Source: JAAETI01 sp964195945 | Lineage (GTDB): Bacteria > Actinomycetota > Acidimicrobiia > Spongiisociales > UBA5794 | DNA: 43,486 nucleotides | Direction: 5' to 3' | Assembly: GCA_964195945.1 (NCBI GenBank) | Contig: CAXMRC010000181.1 | Span: forward strand, 1-43,486 | Shown here: piece after piece, positions 15,756-22,918 of the stretch | How the letters are laid out: each line of letters opens with the position of its first letter | Position numbering within the stretch: the first letter of the stretch is position 1 | Translations under genes and position numbers: made by a program | The notes under the pieces: generated by a model | The model's database searches: none | The model's input: only the letters and a program-made list of their open reading frames with translations | Told to the model about the DNA's origin: nothing

Positions 15756-16142
15756 CTACTTGTGAAGGGCGTCCCGGATCTCGGTCAACAGCTTGATGTC
15801 GGCAGCCGGCTCGGCGACGCCCTCTGTCTCTCCGGAAGCGACGCGGGCTTCGTGCGCGGTGTACGGCTTGACGACGAAGAAGAACACACCAGCCGCCACA
15901 GCAGCGAACTTCACCAGCGCCGTCAGGAACGCTCCGTAGAATATGACCGACTCGTTGAGGGTGAAGGTGAGGCCGTTAAAGCTCGGCTCACCGAAGATGA
16001 TCCCAACTATGGGCATCACAATCTCCTCAACCAGAGCATTCACGAGCGCACCGAACGCAGCTGCCATCACGAAGGCAACGGCCAACCCGATGATTCCTCC
16101 GCCGAACGCAAAATCCTTGAATTCCTGTACAAGCTTCTTCAA
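15756..16142 (-). CDS. mscL: Large-conductance mechanosensitive channel MscL
   Basis: A 128-aa channel subunit that opens on membrane tension to release solutes during hypo-osmotic shock; active as a pentamer in the inner membrane. The N-terminal amphipathic helix and TM1 are seen as VQEFKDFAFGGGIIGLAVAF and VMAAAFGALVNALVEEIVMP, followed by a loop, TM2 (ALVKFAAVAAGVFFFVVKP) and a cytoplasmic helix (DIKLLTEIRDALHK). The start is TTG at 16140-16142, preceded by AAGGAGT and a 6-nt spacer. The frame continues upstream but without family similarity. A strong terminator follows the gene. It is probably expressed alone. Confidence 0.95.
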   Translation of the reverse strand: MKKLVQEFKDFAFGGGIIGLAVAFVMAAAFGALVNALVEEIVMPIVGIIFGEPSFNGLTFTLNESVIFYGAFLTALVKFAAVAAGVFFFVVKPYTAHEARVASGETEGVAEPAADIKLLTEIRDALHK

Positions 16143-16240
16143 TTTCCCACTCCTTCTCTTGACGCTTTCCCAATCTACTCCGAGATATGACCCAGAAACT
16201 AGCTGGAAGGTTTCAACAGAAATTGAGAGACTGTGGCGGT

Positions 16241-16714
16241 CTAGAGAATCCAGGGGAGGACGCGGTACCGGACTCGGTCGCAATAGGAGTCGTACTCGGG
16301 GAACCGTGCGACGAGAAGCTTCTCCTCGTAGCGGGTCTTTGCATAAAAGAACGGAATGAGGAGGAGCGACAGCAGGAATGCAACGAGATTACCGCCCTTG
16401 GCCGAAAGACCGATGAATCCGAGGATGACCGCGCTGTAGATGGGGTGGCGAACAAACGCATAGGGTCCGCTCTCGTGGAGGACCGACCCATCCACCGGAG
16501 CGGGCATAGCGGTGATCTTGCTCCGGATCATCCACAAACCGCTGCCACCGACGAGCAGAGCGAAAGCAACGGCAGCCCACCCGATGACCTGAAGCACAAC
16601 CTGCGGGTCGCGGTTGTTATTGAGAGCCAACAAGATCAGTCCGAACCAGGCGAACTGGGCGACAACCCACCATCCGCCTCGTTCGCCAAAGTCTTTCCCA
16701 AACTTGATAGTCAT
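16241..16714 (-). CDS. Isoprenylcysteine/phospholipid-type membrane methyltransferase (PEMT/ICMT family)
   Basis: A 157-aa polytopic membrane protein with about four helices and the family signature SGPYAFVRHPIYSAVI, which binds S-adenosylmethionine in ICMT and phospholipid methyltransferases. The C-terminal RYEEKLLVARFPEYDSYCDRV is also typical. Bacterial members mostly have unknown lipid or small-molecule substrates. ATG 16712-16714 is chosen because it starts the first membrane helix region; the frame extends into the clpB promoter and beyond, which is implausible. It is divergent from clpB, and the 75-nt gap must hold both promoters. Confidence 0.82.
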   Translation of the reverse strand: MTIKFGKDFGERGGWWVVAQFAWFGLILLALNNNRDPQVVLQVIGWAAVAFALLVGGSGLWMIRSKITAMPAPVDGSVLHESGPYAFVRHPIYSAVILGFIGLSAKGGNLVAFLLSLLLIPFFYAKTRYEEKLLVARFPEYDSYCDRVRYRVLPWIL

Positions 16715-16718
16715 GCAC

Positions 16719-16747
16719 TTAGATTTCTTGTATGGATGTGATAGTAT
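16719..16747 (+). promoter_or_regulatory. Weak promoter candidate for clpB
   Basis: TTAGAT (16719-16724) and TAGTAT (16742-16747) are 17 nt apart and could be -35 and -10 boxes. Just downstream GTTGT and ACAAC (16752-16756, 16762-16766) form a small inverted repeat that could bind a regulator. No HspR HAIR operator is visible in this gap. Confidence 0.3.
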
Positions 16748-16789
16748 CTGTGTTGTAGATAACAACATCGCCAGGGGAATCATTCTTCC

Positions 16790-19366
16790 ATGGATATCAA
16801 CGCCCTTACCCAAAAATCTCAACAAGCGGTCCTCAACGCCAGGCAAAGCGCCGCGACAAACAACCATCAGGCCGTTCACCCGTTCCATCTACTCGATGCG
16901 CTTCTCGGGCAAACCGACACGATCCTGTACCCGCTGCTGGGTCATCTCAACATCAACCCTGCGACGCTACGCAACGCCGTCGATGCCGGCCTGGCCACCA
17001 TCCCCCAGGTATACGGAGACGCAGGGGAAATCGCCTTTGCCCCGGCGACCCTCACCACACTCAATACCGCCGAAGCGATCAAGACCGGCATGGGCGACCA
17101 GTACGTATCCATCGAGCATCTGCTCCTGGCCCTGGCCACTGCAGCCGACCCAGTAGGCGACACCATGCGCACGGCGGGCCTGACCCGCGACGTCATCATG
17201 GCGGCGCTTGAAACTATTCGCGGGTCACAACGTGTAACCAGCCAGAACCCAGAGGACACTCTTGACCCACTCGAGAAGTTCGGGCGCGATCTGGTCAAAC
17301 TCGCCGCAGACGGCAAACTGGACCCCGTAATCGGTCGCGATGAAGAGATCCGTCGGGTCATCCAGGTGCTGAATCGACGCACCAAGAACAACCCTGTCCT
17401 GATCGGCGAACCCGGCGTTGGCAAGACCGCGATCGCAGAGGGACTTGCGCAACGCATCGTTGACGGGGACGTTCCAGAAGGTCTGAAGGACAAGCGGATC
17501 ATCGCCCTTGACCTCGGGGCAATGGTCGCCGGGGCCAAATACCGCGGAGAGTTCGAGGAGCGACTCAAAGCAACTCTCGACGAGATCAAGGCAGCAGAAG
17601 GCCGCGTCATCACGTTTATCGACGAGATGCACACCATCGTCGGAGCGGGTGCCGCAGAAGGCTCGATGGATGCATCGAACATGCTCAAGCCGATGCTGGC
17701 TAGGGGTGAGCTCCACCTGATCGGAGCCACCACTCTCGACGAATACCGCAAGTACGTCGAGAAGGACCCTGCCCTGGAACGCCGCTTTGCCCCGGTTGTG
17801 GTCGAGCCACCATCCACGGAGGACACGATTGGAATCTTGCGCGGGCTCAAAGAGCGCTACGAGGTTCACCATGGTGTCCGCATCACCGATTCAGCGATCG
17901 TCGCTGCCGCCGTGCTTTCGGATCGATACATCACCGCCCGCCATCTCCCTGACAAGGCGATCGATCTAATCGACGAATCAGCATCACGACTCCGCATCGA
18001 GATCGACTCAATGCCAGAAGAGATCGATGAACTCGAGCGCCGGCGACGCCAGCTCGAGATCGAGCGCAACGCTCTGCACAAAGAAGCCGACGATGCATCC
18101 AAGGTTCGGCTCGTCGGGATCGAAGAGGAGTTGGCGGGACTCGGCGAGGAACTCGACCGTCTCACCGCTCATTGGCAGCTCGAAAAGGACAACATCGAGG
18201 CAATCCAACACGCCAAGCAGGACATCGAGGAAGCTCGCGCCCAAGCCGAACGCACCGAGCGAATTGGCGACCTGCAAGCGGCTGCAGAGCTGCGCTACGG
18301 CAAGCTTCCCGAACTGGAGCGTTTCCTGGAAAGTCGCCAGAATGAACTCGCCAAACTTCAATCGAATCTGCGCATGCTCAAAGAGGAAGTCGACGAAGAA
18401 GACGTTGCCGAGGTGGTGAGCCGGTGGACCGGCGTGCCGGTGACCCGCTTGATGGAAGGCGAGATCGAGAAGCTAATTCGTCTCGAGGAGCATCTCCATC
18501 AACGTGTTGTCGGCCAGGACGAGGCCGTTACGGTCGTCGCCAACGCGATCCGGCGGGGCCGGGCCGGCCTGTCAGACCCAAATCGTCCGATCGGCTCGTT
18601 CATCTTCTTGGGTCCGACGGGTGTCGGCAAGACCGAACTCGCCAGGGCCCTTGCCGACTTCCTCTTCGACGACGAACGAGCAATGGTCCGCATCGACATG
18701 TCGGAGTACATGGAAAAGCATTCGGTGAGCCGTCTCATCGGGGCACCTCCCGGATATGTGGGATACGACGAGGGCGGCCAACTCACCGAGGCGGTGCGCC
18801 GACGCCCCTACGCTGTCGTCCTCCTCGACGAGGTCGAGAAGGCTCATCCGGACGTGTTCAACACCCTCTTGCAGCTGATGGATGATGGCCGACTCACCGA
18901 CGGCCAAGGTCGCACGGTTGACTTCACAAACACCGTGTTGATCATGACGTCGAACCTTGGATCCGAGTTGATCGACCCCAACCTTCCGGACGAGTCCGTG
19001 GAGGAGCGCGTCCTCGATGTGGTGCGAAGCCACTTCCGGCCCGAGTTTCTCAATCGTGTCGACGACATTGTTGTGTTCTCCCGGCTATCAAGAGACGACC
19101 TGCGCCAGATCGTGGACATCCAATTCGAGATTCTGGGGCGCCGCCTGTCGGCACGACGCATGCGGCTCGAGCTATCCGACGAGGCCGCGACCTGGCTCTC
19201 CGACCACGGATACGACCCGAGCTTTGGAGCCCGACCGCTCAAGCGTCTGATGCAGAAGGAGATCGCCGACAAACTGGCACTGCAACTGCTCGAAGGCCAC
19301 TTCAGCGATGGTGACACCATCCGCATCGGTGTGGACGACAACAGCCTCGAGTTCGCCGCCGTCTAG
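16790..19366 (+). CDS. clpB: ATP-dependent disaggregase ClpB
   Basis: An 858-aa Hsp100 chaperone that, with the DnaK system, extracts polypeptides from aggregates. Order of domains: N-terminal substrate domain (1-145), first AAA+ module with Walker A GEPGVGKTA at 206-214 and FIDEMHTIVGAG, the middle coiled-coil domain (about 405-525) that marks ClpB rather than ClpC/ClpA, then the second AAA+ module with GPTGVGKTE at 608-616 and LLDEVEKAHPDV. The N-terminus is complete. ATG 16790 follows AGGGGA at a slightly long spacing. No ClpP-binding loop would be expected. It is unlinked to the dnaK operon 5.8 kb upstream but functionally paired with it. Confidence 0.98.
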   Translation: MDINALTQKSQQAVLNARQSAATNNHQAVHPFHLLDALLGQTDTILYPLLGHLNINPATLRNAVDAGLATIPQVYGDAGEIAFAPATLTTLNTAEAIKTGMGDQYVSIEHLLLALATAADPVGDTMRTAGLTRDVIMAALETIRGSQRVTSQNPEDTLDPLEKFGRDLVKLAADGKLDPVIGRDEEIRRVIQVLNRRTKNNPVLIGEPGVGKTAIAEGLAQRIVDGDVPEGLKDKRIIALDLGAMVAGAKYRGEFEERLKATLDEIKAAEGRVITFIDEMHTIVGAGAAEGSMDASNMLKPMLARGELHLIGATTLDEYRKYVEKDPALERRFAPVVVEPPSTEDTIGILRGLKERYEVHHGVRITDSAIVAAAVLSDRYITARHLPDKAIDLIDESASRLRIEIDSMPEEIDELERRRRQLEIERNALHKEADDASKVRLVGIEEELAGLGEELDRLTAHWQLEKDNIEAIQHAKQDIEEARAQAERTERIGDLQAAAELRYGKLPELERFLESRQNELAKLQSNLRMLKEEVDEEDVAEVVSRWTGVPVTRLMEGEIEKLIRLEEHLHQRVVGQDEAVTVVANAIRRGRAGLSDPNRPIGSFIFLGPTGVGKTELARALADFLFDDERAMVRIDMSEYMEKHSVSRLIGAPPGYVGYDEGGQLTEAVRRRPYAVVLLDEVEKAHPDVFNTLLQLMDDGRLTDGQGRTVDFTNTVLIMTSNLGSELIDPNLPDESVEERVLDVVRSHFRPEFLNRVDDIVVFSRLSRDDLRQIVDIQFEILGRRLSARRMRLELSDEAATWLSDHGYDPSFGARPLKRLMQKEIADKLALQLLEGHFSDGDTIRIGVDDNSLEFAAV

Positions 19367-19385
19367 GGACGCTACGCTCCCCGCC

Positions 19386-20018
19386 ATGCCTGACACCGCA
19401 TCGCTAACTGTCTTTGTACTCGCCGCGTTGGCGCTGCTGCTCGTGCCAGGGCCCGCGGTCTTGTACATCATCGCCCGTAGCGCCGATCAGGGCCGCACCG
19501 CCGGACTCGTTTCGGTCGTGGGTGTCGGGACGGGATCCATGGTCCACGTTGCGGCGGCGGCTCTTGGGTTATCGGCCCTGCTTGTCCAGTCGGCGACAGC
19601 ATTCAAGACGGTCAAGTATCTCGGGGCCGTCTACCTCATCTACCTGGGCGTGCAGCGGTTGAGAGGCAAGAGCGACATCGCCCCTGACGATACGCCCGGT
19701 GGTCGTACGATGCGTCGCGTGTTCTTCCAGGGGGTGTGGGTCAACATTCTGAATCCGAAGACGACCCTGTTCTTTCTGGCGTTCCTGCCTCAGTTTGTGA
19801 ATGTCGACGGTGGGTCAGTTGCGATTCAGGTCCTCTTCCTTGGCGGGCTGTTGGTGACGATGGGGGTAGTCACGGATGGTATCTACGCCATCGCCGCCGG
19901 GACACTGGGCGGCTGGCTGAAGGATCGCCCCGGTGTCATCAATGCACAGCGGTGGTTTGCCGGCGGCGTGTTCCTCTCTCTCGGTCTAGCGACCGCCTTC
20001 GCCGGATCCAATGACTAG
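19386..20018 (+). CDS. LysE/RhtB-family amino acid exporter
   Basis: A 210-aa membrane protein with six likely helices and the family hallmarks: LLLVPGPAVLYIIARS near the N-terminus, GSMVHVAAAALGLSALL, KYLGAVYLIYLGVQRLR, and FFQGVWVNILNPKTTLFFLAFLPQFV. Members export amino acids or homoserine lactone-like compounds. The substrate is not predictable. ATG 19386 starts 20 nt after clpB; no Shine-Dalgarno is seen. The frame reads back into clpB without homology. The stop overlaps the convergent DUF4230 gene by 4 nt. Confidence 0.9.
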   Translation: MPDTASLTVFVLAALALLLVPGPAVLYIIARSADQGRTAGLVSVVGVGTGSMVHVAAAALGLSALLVQSATAFKTVKYLGAVYLIYLGVQRLRGKSDIAPDDTPGGRTMRRVFFQGVWVNILNPKTTLFFLAFLPQFVNVDGGSVAIQVLFLGGLLVTMGVVTDGIYAIAAGTLGGWLKDRPGVINAQRWFAGGVFLSLGLATAFAGSND

Positions 20019-20632
20019 CTGGATGCGACAAAGCTGACTTCCGTATAGCCGACACCCATTAGGAACCCGGAGATCGTCGCCTCGGCGTTGGTCCGGGCCC
20101 GGTCCAAAATCCCGCGGGCTAGAGCGGCATTGACTAGCACCTCTTCAGCAACCTGACGGGCGTCCGATTCCAGCTGGGAATCACCTTTGGTGAAGAGCCC
20201 TGTATCGCGGTCGTAGACCTGGGTAGCTTCGCTGTCGACCTCGATGAAGATGATTTCGGCAGGTGGCAACTGAACGATGACCGAGCCGGTCTCTTCGTTT
20301 ACCTCAAAGCTCGACGTGGTAACTCGTTCCATATCGACCCCTGCGCCGATCCTGGCGACTGCGAACAAGAAGATGCGATCACCGCGCGCCCAGTTCAACC
20401 ATCCAAAGTCGTTGCCCTTCTCGACAGTCGTGTATTCGACCATCTCGACGGTCGTGAGCTTGGCGACGTCCCTGACGCTATCGACCACAGTTGGACCGAC
20501 CTGGGTATATGGTTCTCCCCCAAGGCCTTTCAGCGGTGACCAACCGGCAAGGTTGGCACCGAGGAAGAACAGTCCAGCGATAAGCACCGCTGCGATGATG
20601 ATGGATCCGGTTCTCTTGGATGATTCAGCCAC
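20015..20632 (-). CDS. DUF4230 membrane-anchored protein
   Basis: A 205-aa protein with a short cytoplasmic N-terminus, one transmembrane helix (SIIIAAVLIAGLFFLGANLAG) and an extracytoplasmic DUF4230 domain: VVDSVRDVAKLTTVEMVEYT, then a RIFLFAVARIGAGVDMERV segment and VIVQLPPAEIIFIEVD. DUF4230 proteins are widespread and uncharacterised. The start chosen is GTG 20630-20632, which puts the helix near the N-terminus; the frame extends to a TTG at 20677. It is divergent from padR and shares with it the gap containing the double palindrome at 20706-20764, so it may be under PadR control. Confidence 0.75.
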   Translation of the reverse strand: MAESSKRTGSIIIAAVLIAGLFFLGANLAGWSPLKGLGGEPYTQVGPTVVDSVRDVAKLTTVEMVEYTTVEKGNDFGWLNWARGDRIFLFAVARIGAGVDMERVTTSSFEVNEETGSVIVQLPPAEIIFIEVDSEATQVYDRDTGLFTKGDSQLESDARQVAEEVLVNAALARGILDRARTNAEATISGFLMGVGYTEVSFVASS

Positions 20633-20705
20633 GGCCCTCTCATTTCTCAAGTCGTGCTTCGTTTTGACCCGCAACAACCATAAAGGTTTCGAAGGAATCC
20701 TATTG

Positions 20706-20764
20706 AATTACCCTGCTTTCCATGGTAGTGTGTTACACAAGGTACCCTGGAAAGCAGGGTAATT
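20706..20764. promoter_or_regulatory. Double operator-like palindrome in the padR / DUF4230 divergent promoter
   Basis: Two 19-bp inverted repeats share the form TACCCTG-N5-CAGGGTA: site 1 at 20709-20727 (one mismatch, CATGGTA) and site 2 at 20743-20761 (perfect). Their centres are 34 bp apart. Their spacers, CTTTC and GAAAG, are mutually complementary, so the whole 59-bp element is also one large inverted repeat (21 of 22 paired bases per arm). The 15-nt middle contains a further palindrome, TGTGTTACACA (20729-20739). It is most likely a paired binding site for the PadR protein encoded 39 nt downstream, controlling both directions. A cruciform or RNA hairpin role cannot be excluded. Confidence 0.75.
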
Positions 20765-20802
20765 GGTACAGCAAGATAGTAAGACAGACTCGGAGGAAGC
20801 GA

Positions 20803-21135
20803 GTGGGGCACAGCTCCCAGCTACTCAAAGGTGTTCTCGACATGTGCCTGCTGGCATTGATAGATCAAGAACCAAGCTACGGCTACGAAATGGTCGACAA
20901 GCTGCAAAGCAACGGCCTCGAGCTCGTAAGCGAGGGAAGCATCTATCCATTGCTCAGTCGGCTGCAGAAGCAGGGGTACATCGAGGGCTATTTCGTAGAG
21001 TCGACCGGGGGTCCCCCCCGGAAGTACTACCGGATGGCGGAGAAAGGCAGAGACCAGCTAATCGACTGGGAAGCCGAATGGAGGCGATTGTCAGTCGGGG
21101 TGGAAGAGGTGTTGAATGGAGACTCGAGTGAGTGA
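20803..21135 (+). CDS. PadR-family transcriptional regulator
   Basis: A 110-aa winged-helix regulator of the short PadR type. The features are SSQLLKGVLDMCLLALI at the N-terminus, SYGYEMVDKL, EGSIYPLLSRLQKQGYI as the recognition helix region, and the wing GGPPRKYYRMAEKGR. The GTG at 20803 is chosen because GGAGGA lies 5 nt upstream; the frame continues back to 20722 through the operator with no homology. The last 20 nt overlap the next gene, whose product begins with a domain of the type that often accompanies PadR regulators. Autoregulation through the double palindrome upstream is likely. Confidence 0.92.
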   Translation: MGHSSQLLKGVLDMCLLALIDQEPSYGYEMVDKLQSNGLELVSEGSIYPLLSRLQKQGYIEGYFVESTGGPPRKYYRMAEKGRDQLIDWEAEWRRLSVGVEEVLNGDSSE

Positions 21136-21913
21136 ACGCCTGAGCATCAACCAGATAACGTCCGATTGTGAGCGCTATTGGCTTGAGACCAAAGTGCCTC
21201 GTTCGGTATCGATTGCAATGAGGCTCGAACTCGAATCACACCTCCACGAAGCCGCCGCTGCCGGCAAAGACCCCGCAGCTGTTGTTGGTCCCGACCTTGC
21301 TTCATTTGCCGAAAGTTGGGCATCGGAATTCCGGTCACCGGCAGCCGCAGAGTCCTGGCAGCGGATCCAACGCCGCCAGAGCCAGACCAGAAGTCGGCTT
21401 GTCGCGGCGGGTCTCGTAGCAACAGGTTTGGCCACAATCGCAATAGGTTTCATGACAAAGGAGGAAGCAGTGGACGATATTGAATTCTGGCTCTGGCTCT
21501 GGGTAGGCGCAGCCGTGGTGCTGGGCATCGGTGAGATGATGACGGCGGGTTTCTTCCTGCTTCCATTCGCAATGGCAGCCGTGGTTGCCGCCATCTTGGC
21601 GTTGGCCGGGGTTCATCCCATCATCCAATTGGTGGCCTTTGCGGTGTTCAGCATTATCGCTCTAGTGGGTCTACGGCGCTTCGCCAAAAGGGACCAGGAG
21701 ATACTCCACCCGGTGGGCGCCAAGAGATACCTGGACGCCCGCGGCACCGTCACTGAGGACATCGATCGCGACTCCGGCTCCGGCAGGGTGCGAGTCGAGA
21801 CCGAGCAGTGGCGGGCGACAACGGACCTCGACGAGTTGATTGAGGCCGGCACGACGGTGACAGTGATCGACGTACGCGGTGCCCGGCTGGTCGTTGAACC
21901 CACACAGATCTGA
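21116..21913 (+). CDS. HAAS-like domain fused to NfeD-type membrane protein
   Basis: A 265-aa protein. Residues 1-95 look like the HAAS/DUF1700-type domain that commonly follows padR genes (YWLETKVPRSVSIAMRLELE, then ESHLHEAAAAG). A first membrane helix is at about 93-112. Then comes a complete NfeD-like unit: helices at about 121-190 (EFWLWLWVGAAVVLGIGEMM, FFLLPFAMAAVVAAILALAG, LVAFAVFSIIALVGLRRFAK) and a C-terminal beta-barrel (OB-like) domain with YLDARGTVTEDIDRDSGSGR and VEPTQI. The ATG follows GAGGTG. An internal Shine-Dalgarno and GTG at 21457-21472 could also yield NfeD alone (147 aa). The pairing with a downstream SPFH gene is the classic NfeD context. Confidence 0.8.
   Translation: METRVSERLSINQITSDCERYWLETKVPRSVSIAMRLELESHLHEAAAAGKDPAAVVGPDLASFAESWASEFRSPAAAESWQRIQRRQSQTRSRLVAAGLVATGLATIAIGFMTKEEAVDDIEFWLWLWVGAAVVLGIGEMMTAGFFLLPFAMAAVVAAILALAGVHPIIQLVAFAVFSIIALVGLRRFAKRDQEILHPVGAKRYLDARGTVTEDIDRDSGSGRVRVETEQWRATTDLDELIEAGTTVTVIDVRGARLVVEPTQI
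21457..21472 (+). promoter_or_regulatory. Internal ribosome binding site and GTG start for a separate NfeD product
   Basis: AAAGGAGG (21457-21464) followed by 5 nt and an in-frame GTG (21470-21472) lies exactly between the HAAS part and the NfeD part of the fused frame. This is stronger than the signal for the full-length start. It suggests two products from one frame, or that the fusion arose by loss of a stop between two genes. Confidence 0.6.
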
Positions 21914-21940
21914 TTACGAAACAACAGAAAGGGGAAACCC

Positions 21941-22864
21941 ATGCAAGCACTTGGCTTCATTGTCATCGCAATAATCGCGCTGATCATCGCCTACGTGGTG
22001 ATGGGCCTCAAGATTGTGCGTCAGCACGAACAGGGGCTTGTCGAGAGGTTCGGTAAGTACAAGGAGACGCTCGATCCGGGCCTCCAGCTGATCGTGCCAT
22101 TCGTCGAGAGAATCCGGCGGGTCGACATGCGAGAGATCGTCGTAGACGTTCCCCCGCAAGAGGTCATCACCAAGGACAACGTCGTCGTCACCGTCGACGC
22201 CGTGGTGTACTACCAGGCGACCGACCCGGTGAAGCTGGTGTACAACGTCCAGAACTTCGTCCTGGCGGCGACCAAGTTGGCGCAGACCAACCTGCGTAAC
22301 GTCGTCGGCGACCTCGACCTGGACAGTGCCCTCACCTCGCGGGATCTCATCAACTCCCAGTTGCGCGACATCCTCGATGAGGCGACCGACGTTTGGGGTA
22401 CCAAGGTCGTTCGTGTGGAGATCCAGCGGATCGACCCACCGGCCGACGTGACCCAGTCCATGCACCGGCAGATGAAGGCCGAACGGGAGCGTCGTGCAGT
22501 CGTTACCGAGGCCGAGGGTGACAAGCGTTCCAAGATCCTTCAGGCTGAAGGTGTCAAGCAGTCGCGGATCCTCGAGGCTGAGGGTCAGGCCGAGGCGATC
22601 AAGCAGGTCGCCACAGCCGAGAAGTTCCAGAAGCTGACCGTAGCTGAGGGTGAAGGCCAGGCCATCGAGCGTGTCTTCCAGGCTATTCACAATGGAAACC
22701 CGACTGACGATCTCATCGCCATCAAGTACCTGGAAGCCCTGCAAGGTGTCGCCAATGGCAACGCCACAAAGATCTTCCTCCCGATGGAAATGAGCGGAAT
22801 CCTCGGATCAATTGGGGCCATCGGCGAAATGTTCAACAAGGATGGCGAAAACCAGGCCTCCTAG
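21941..22864 (+). CDS. SPFH-domain (stomatin/slipin-like) membrane protein
   Basis: A 307-aa protein with an N-terminal membrane helix (FIVIAIIALIIAYVVMG), an SPFH/Band 7 domain (EQGLVERFGKYKETLDPGL, VPPQEVITKDNVVVTVDAVV, then LRNVVGDLDLDSAL and the conserved WGTKVVRVEIQRIDPP), and an Ala/Glu-rich coiled segment (QAEGVKQSRILEAEGQAEAI). This matches bacterial slipin/QmcA. Such proteins oligomerise into membrane rafts or cages and are usually encoded next to NfeD proteins, as here (27-nt gap). ATG 21941 has AAAGGGGAA upstream. The gene ends the padR operon, followed by a hairpin at 22884. Confidence 0.93.
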   Translation: MQALGFIVIAIIALIIAYVVMGLKIVRQHEQGLVERFGKYKETLDPGLQLIVPFVERIRRVDMREIVVDVPPQEVITKDNVVVTVDAVVYYQATDPVKLVYNVQNFVLAATKLAQTNLRNVVGDLDLDSALTSRDLINSQLRDILDEATDVWGTKVVRVEIQRIDPPADVTQSMHRQMKAERERRAVVTEAEGDKRSKILQAEGVKQSRILEAEGQAEAIKQVATAEKFQKLTVAEGEGQAIERVFQAIHNGNPTDDLIAIKYLEALQGVANGNATKIFLPMEMSGILGSIGAIGEMFNKDGENQAS

Positions 22865-22883
22865 AGCCAACCATTCGAACCTC

Positions 22884-22912
22884 GAGAGGCGGCGCCGCTG
22901 GCGTCGCCTCTC
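22884..22912 (+). terminator. Hairpin terminator after the SPFH gene
   Basis: GAGAGGCG with CGCCTCTC extended by GCGCC with GGCGT gives a 13-bp stem (one G-U pair) with a 3-nt loop. It is followed by TTGTGTCT, moderately T-rich. It lies 19 nt past the SPFH stop and 6 nt from the convergent lgt stop. Confidence 0.7.
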
Positions 22913-22918
22913 TTGTGT

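Noticed and set aside
16942..17850. 302-aa minus-strand frame antisense to clpB
   Set aside because: Low-complexity Ser/Arg-rich translation, wholly within clpB; a shadow frame.
21914..22744. 276-aa minus-strand frame antisense to the SPFH gene
   Set aside because: His/Leu/Asp-rich shadow of a clear SPFH protein, without initiation signals.
22866..22883. TTCGAAC string resembling a tRNA T-loop before the hairpin at 22884
   Set aside because: No acceptor, D or anticodon stem can be built around it.
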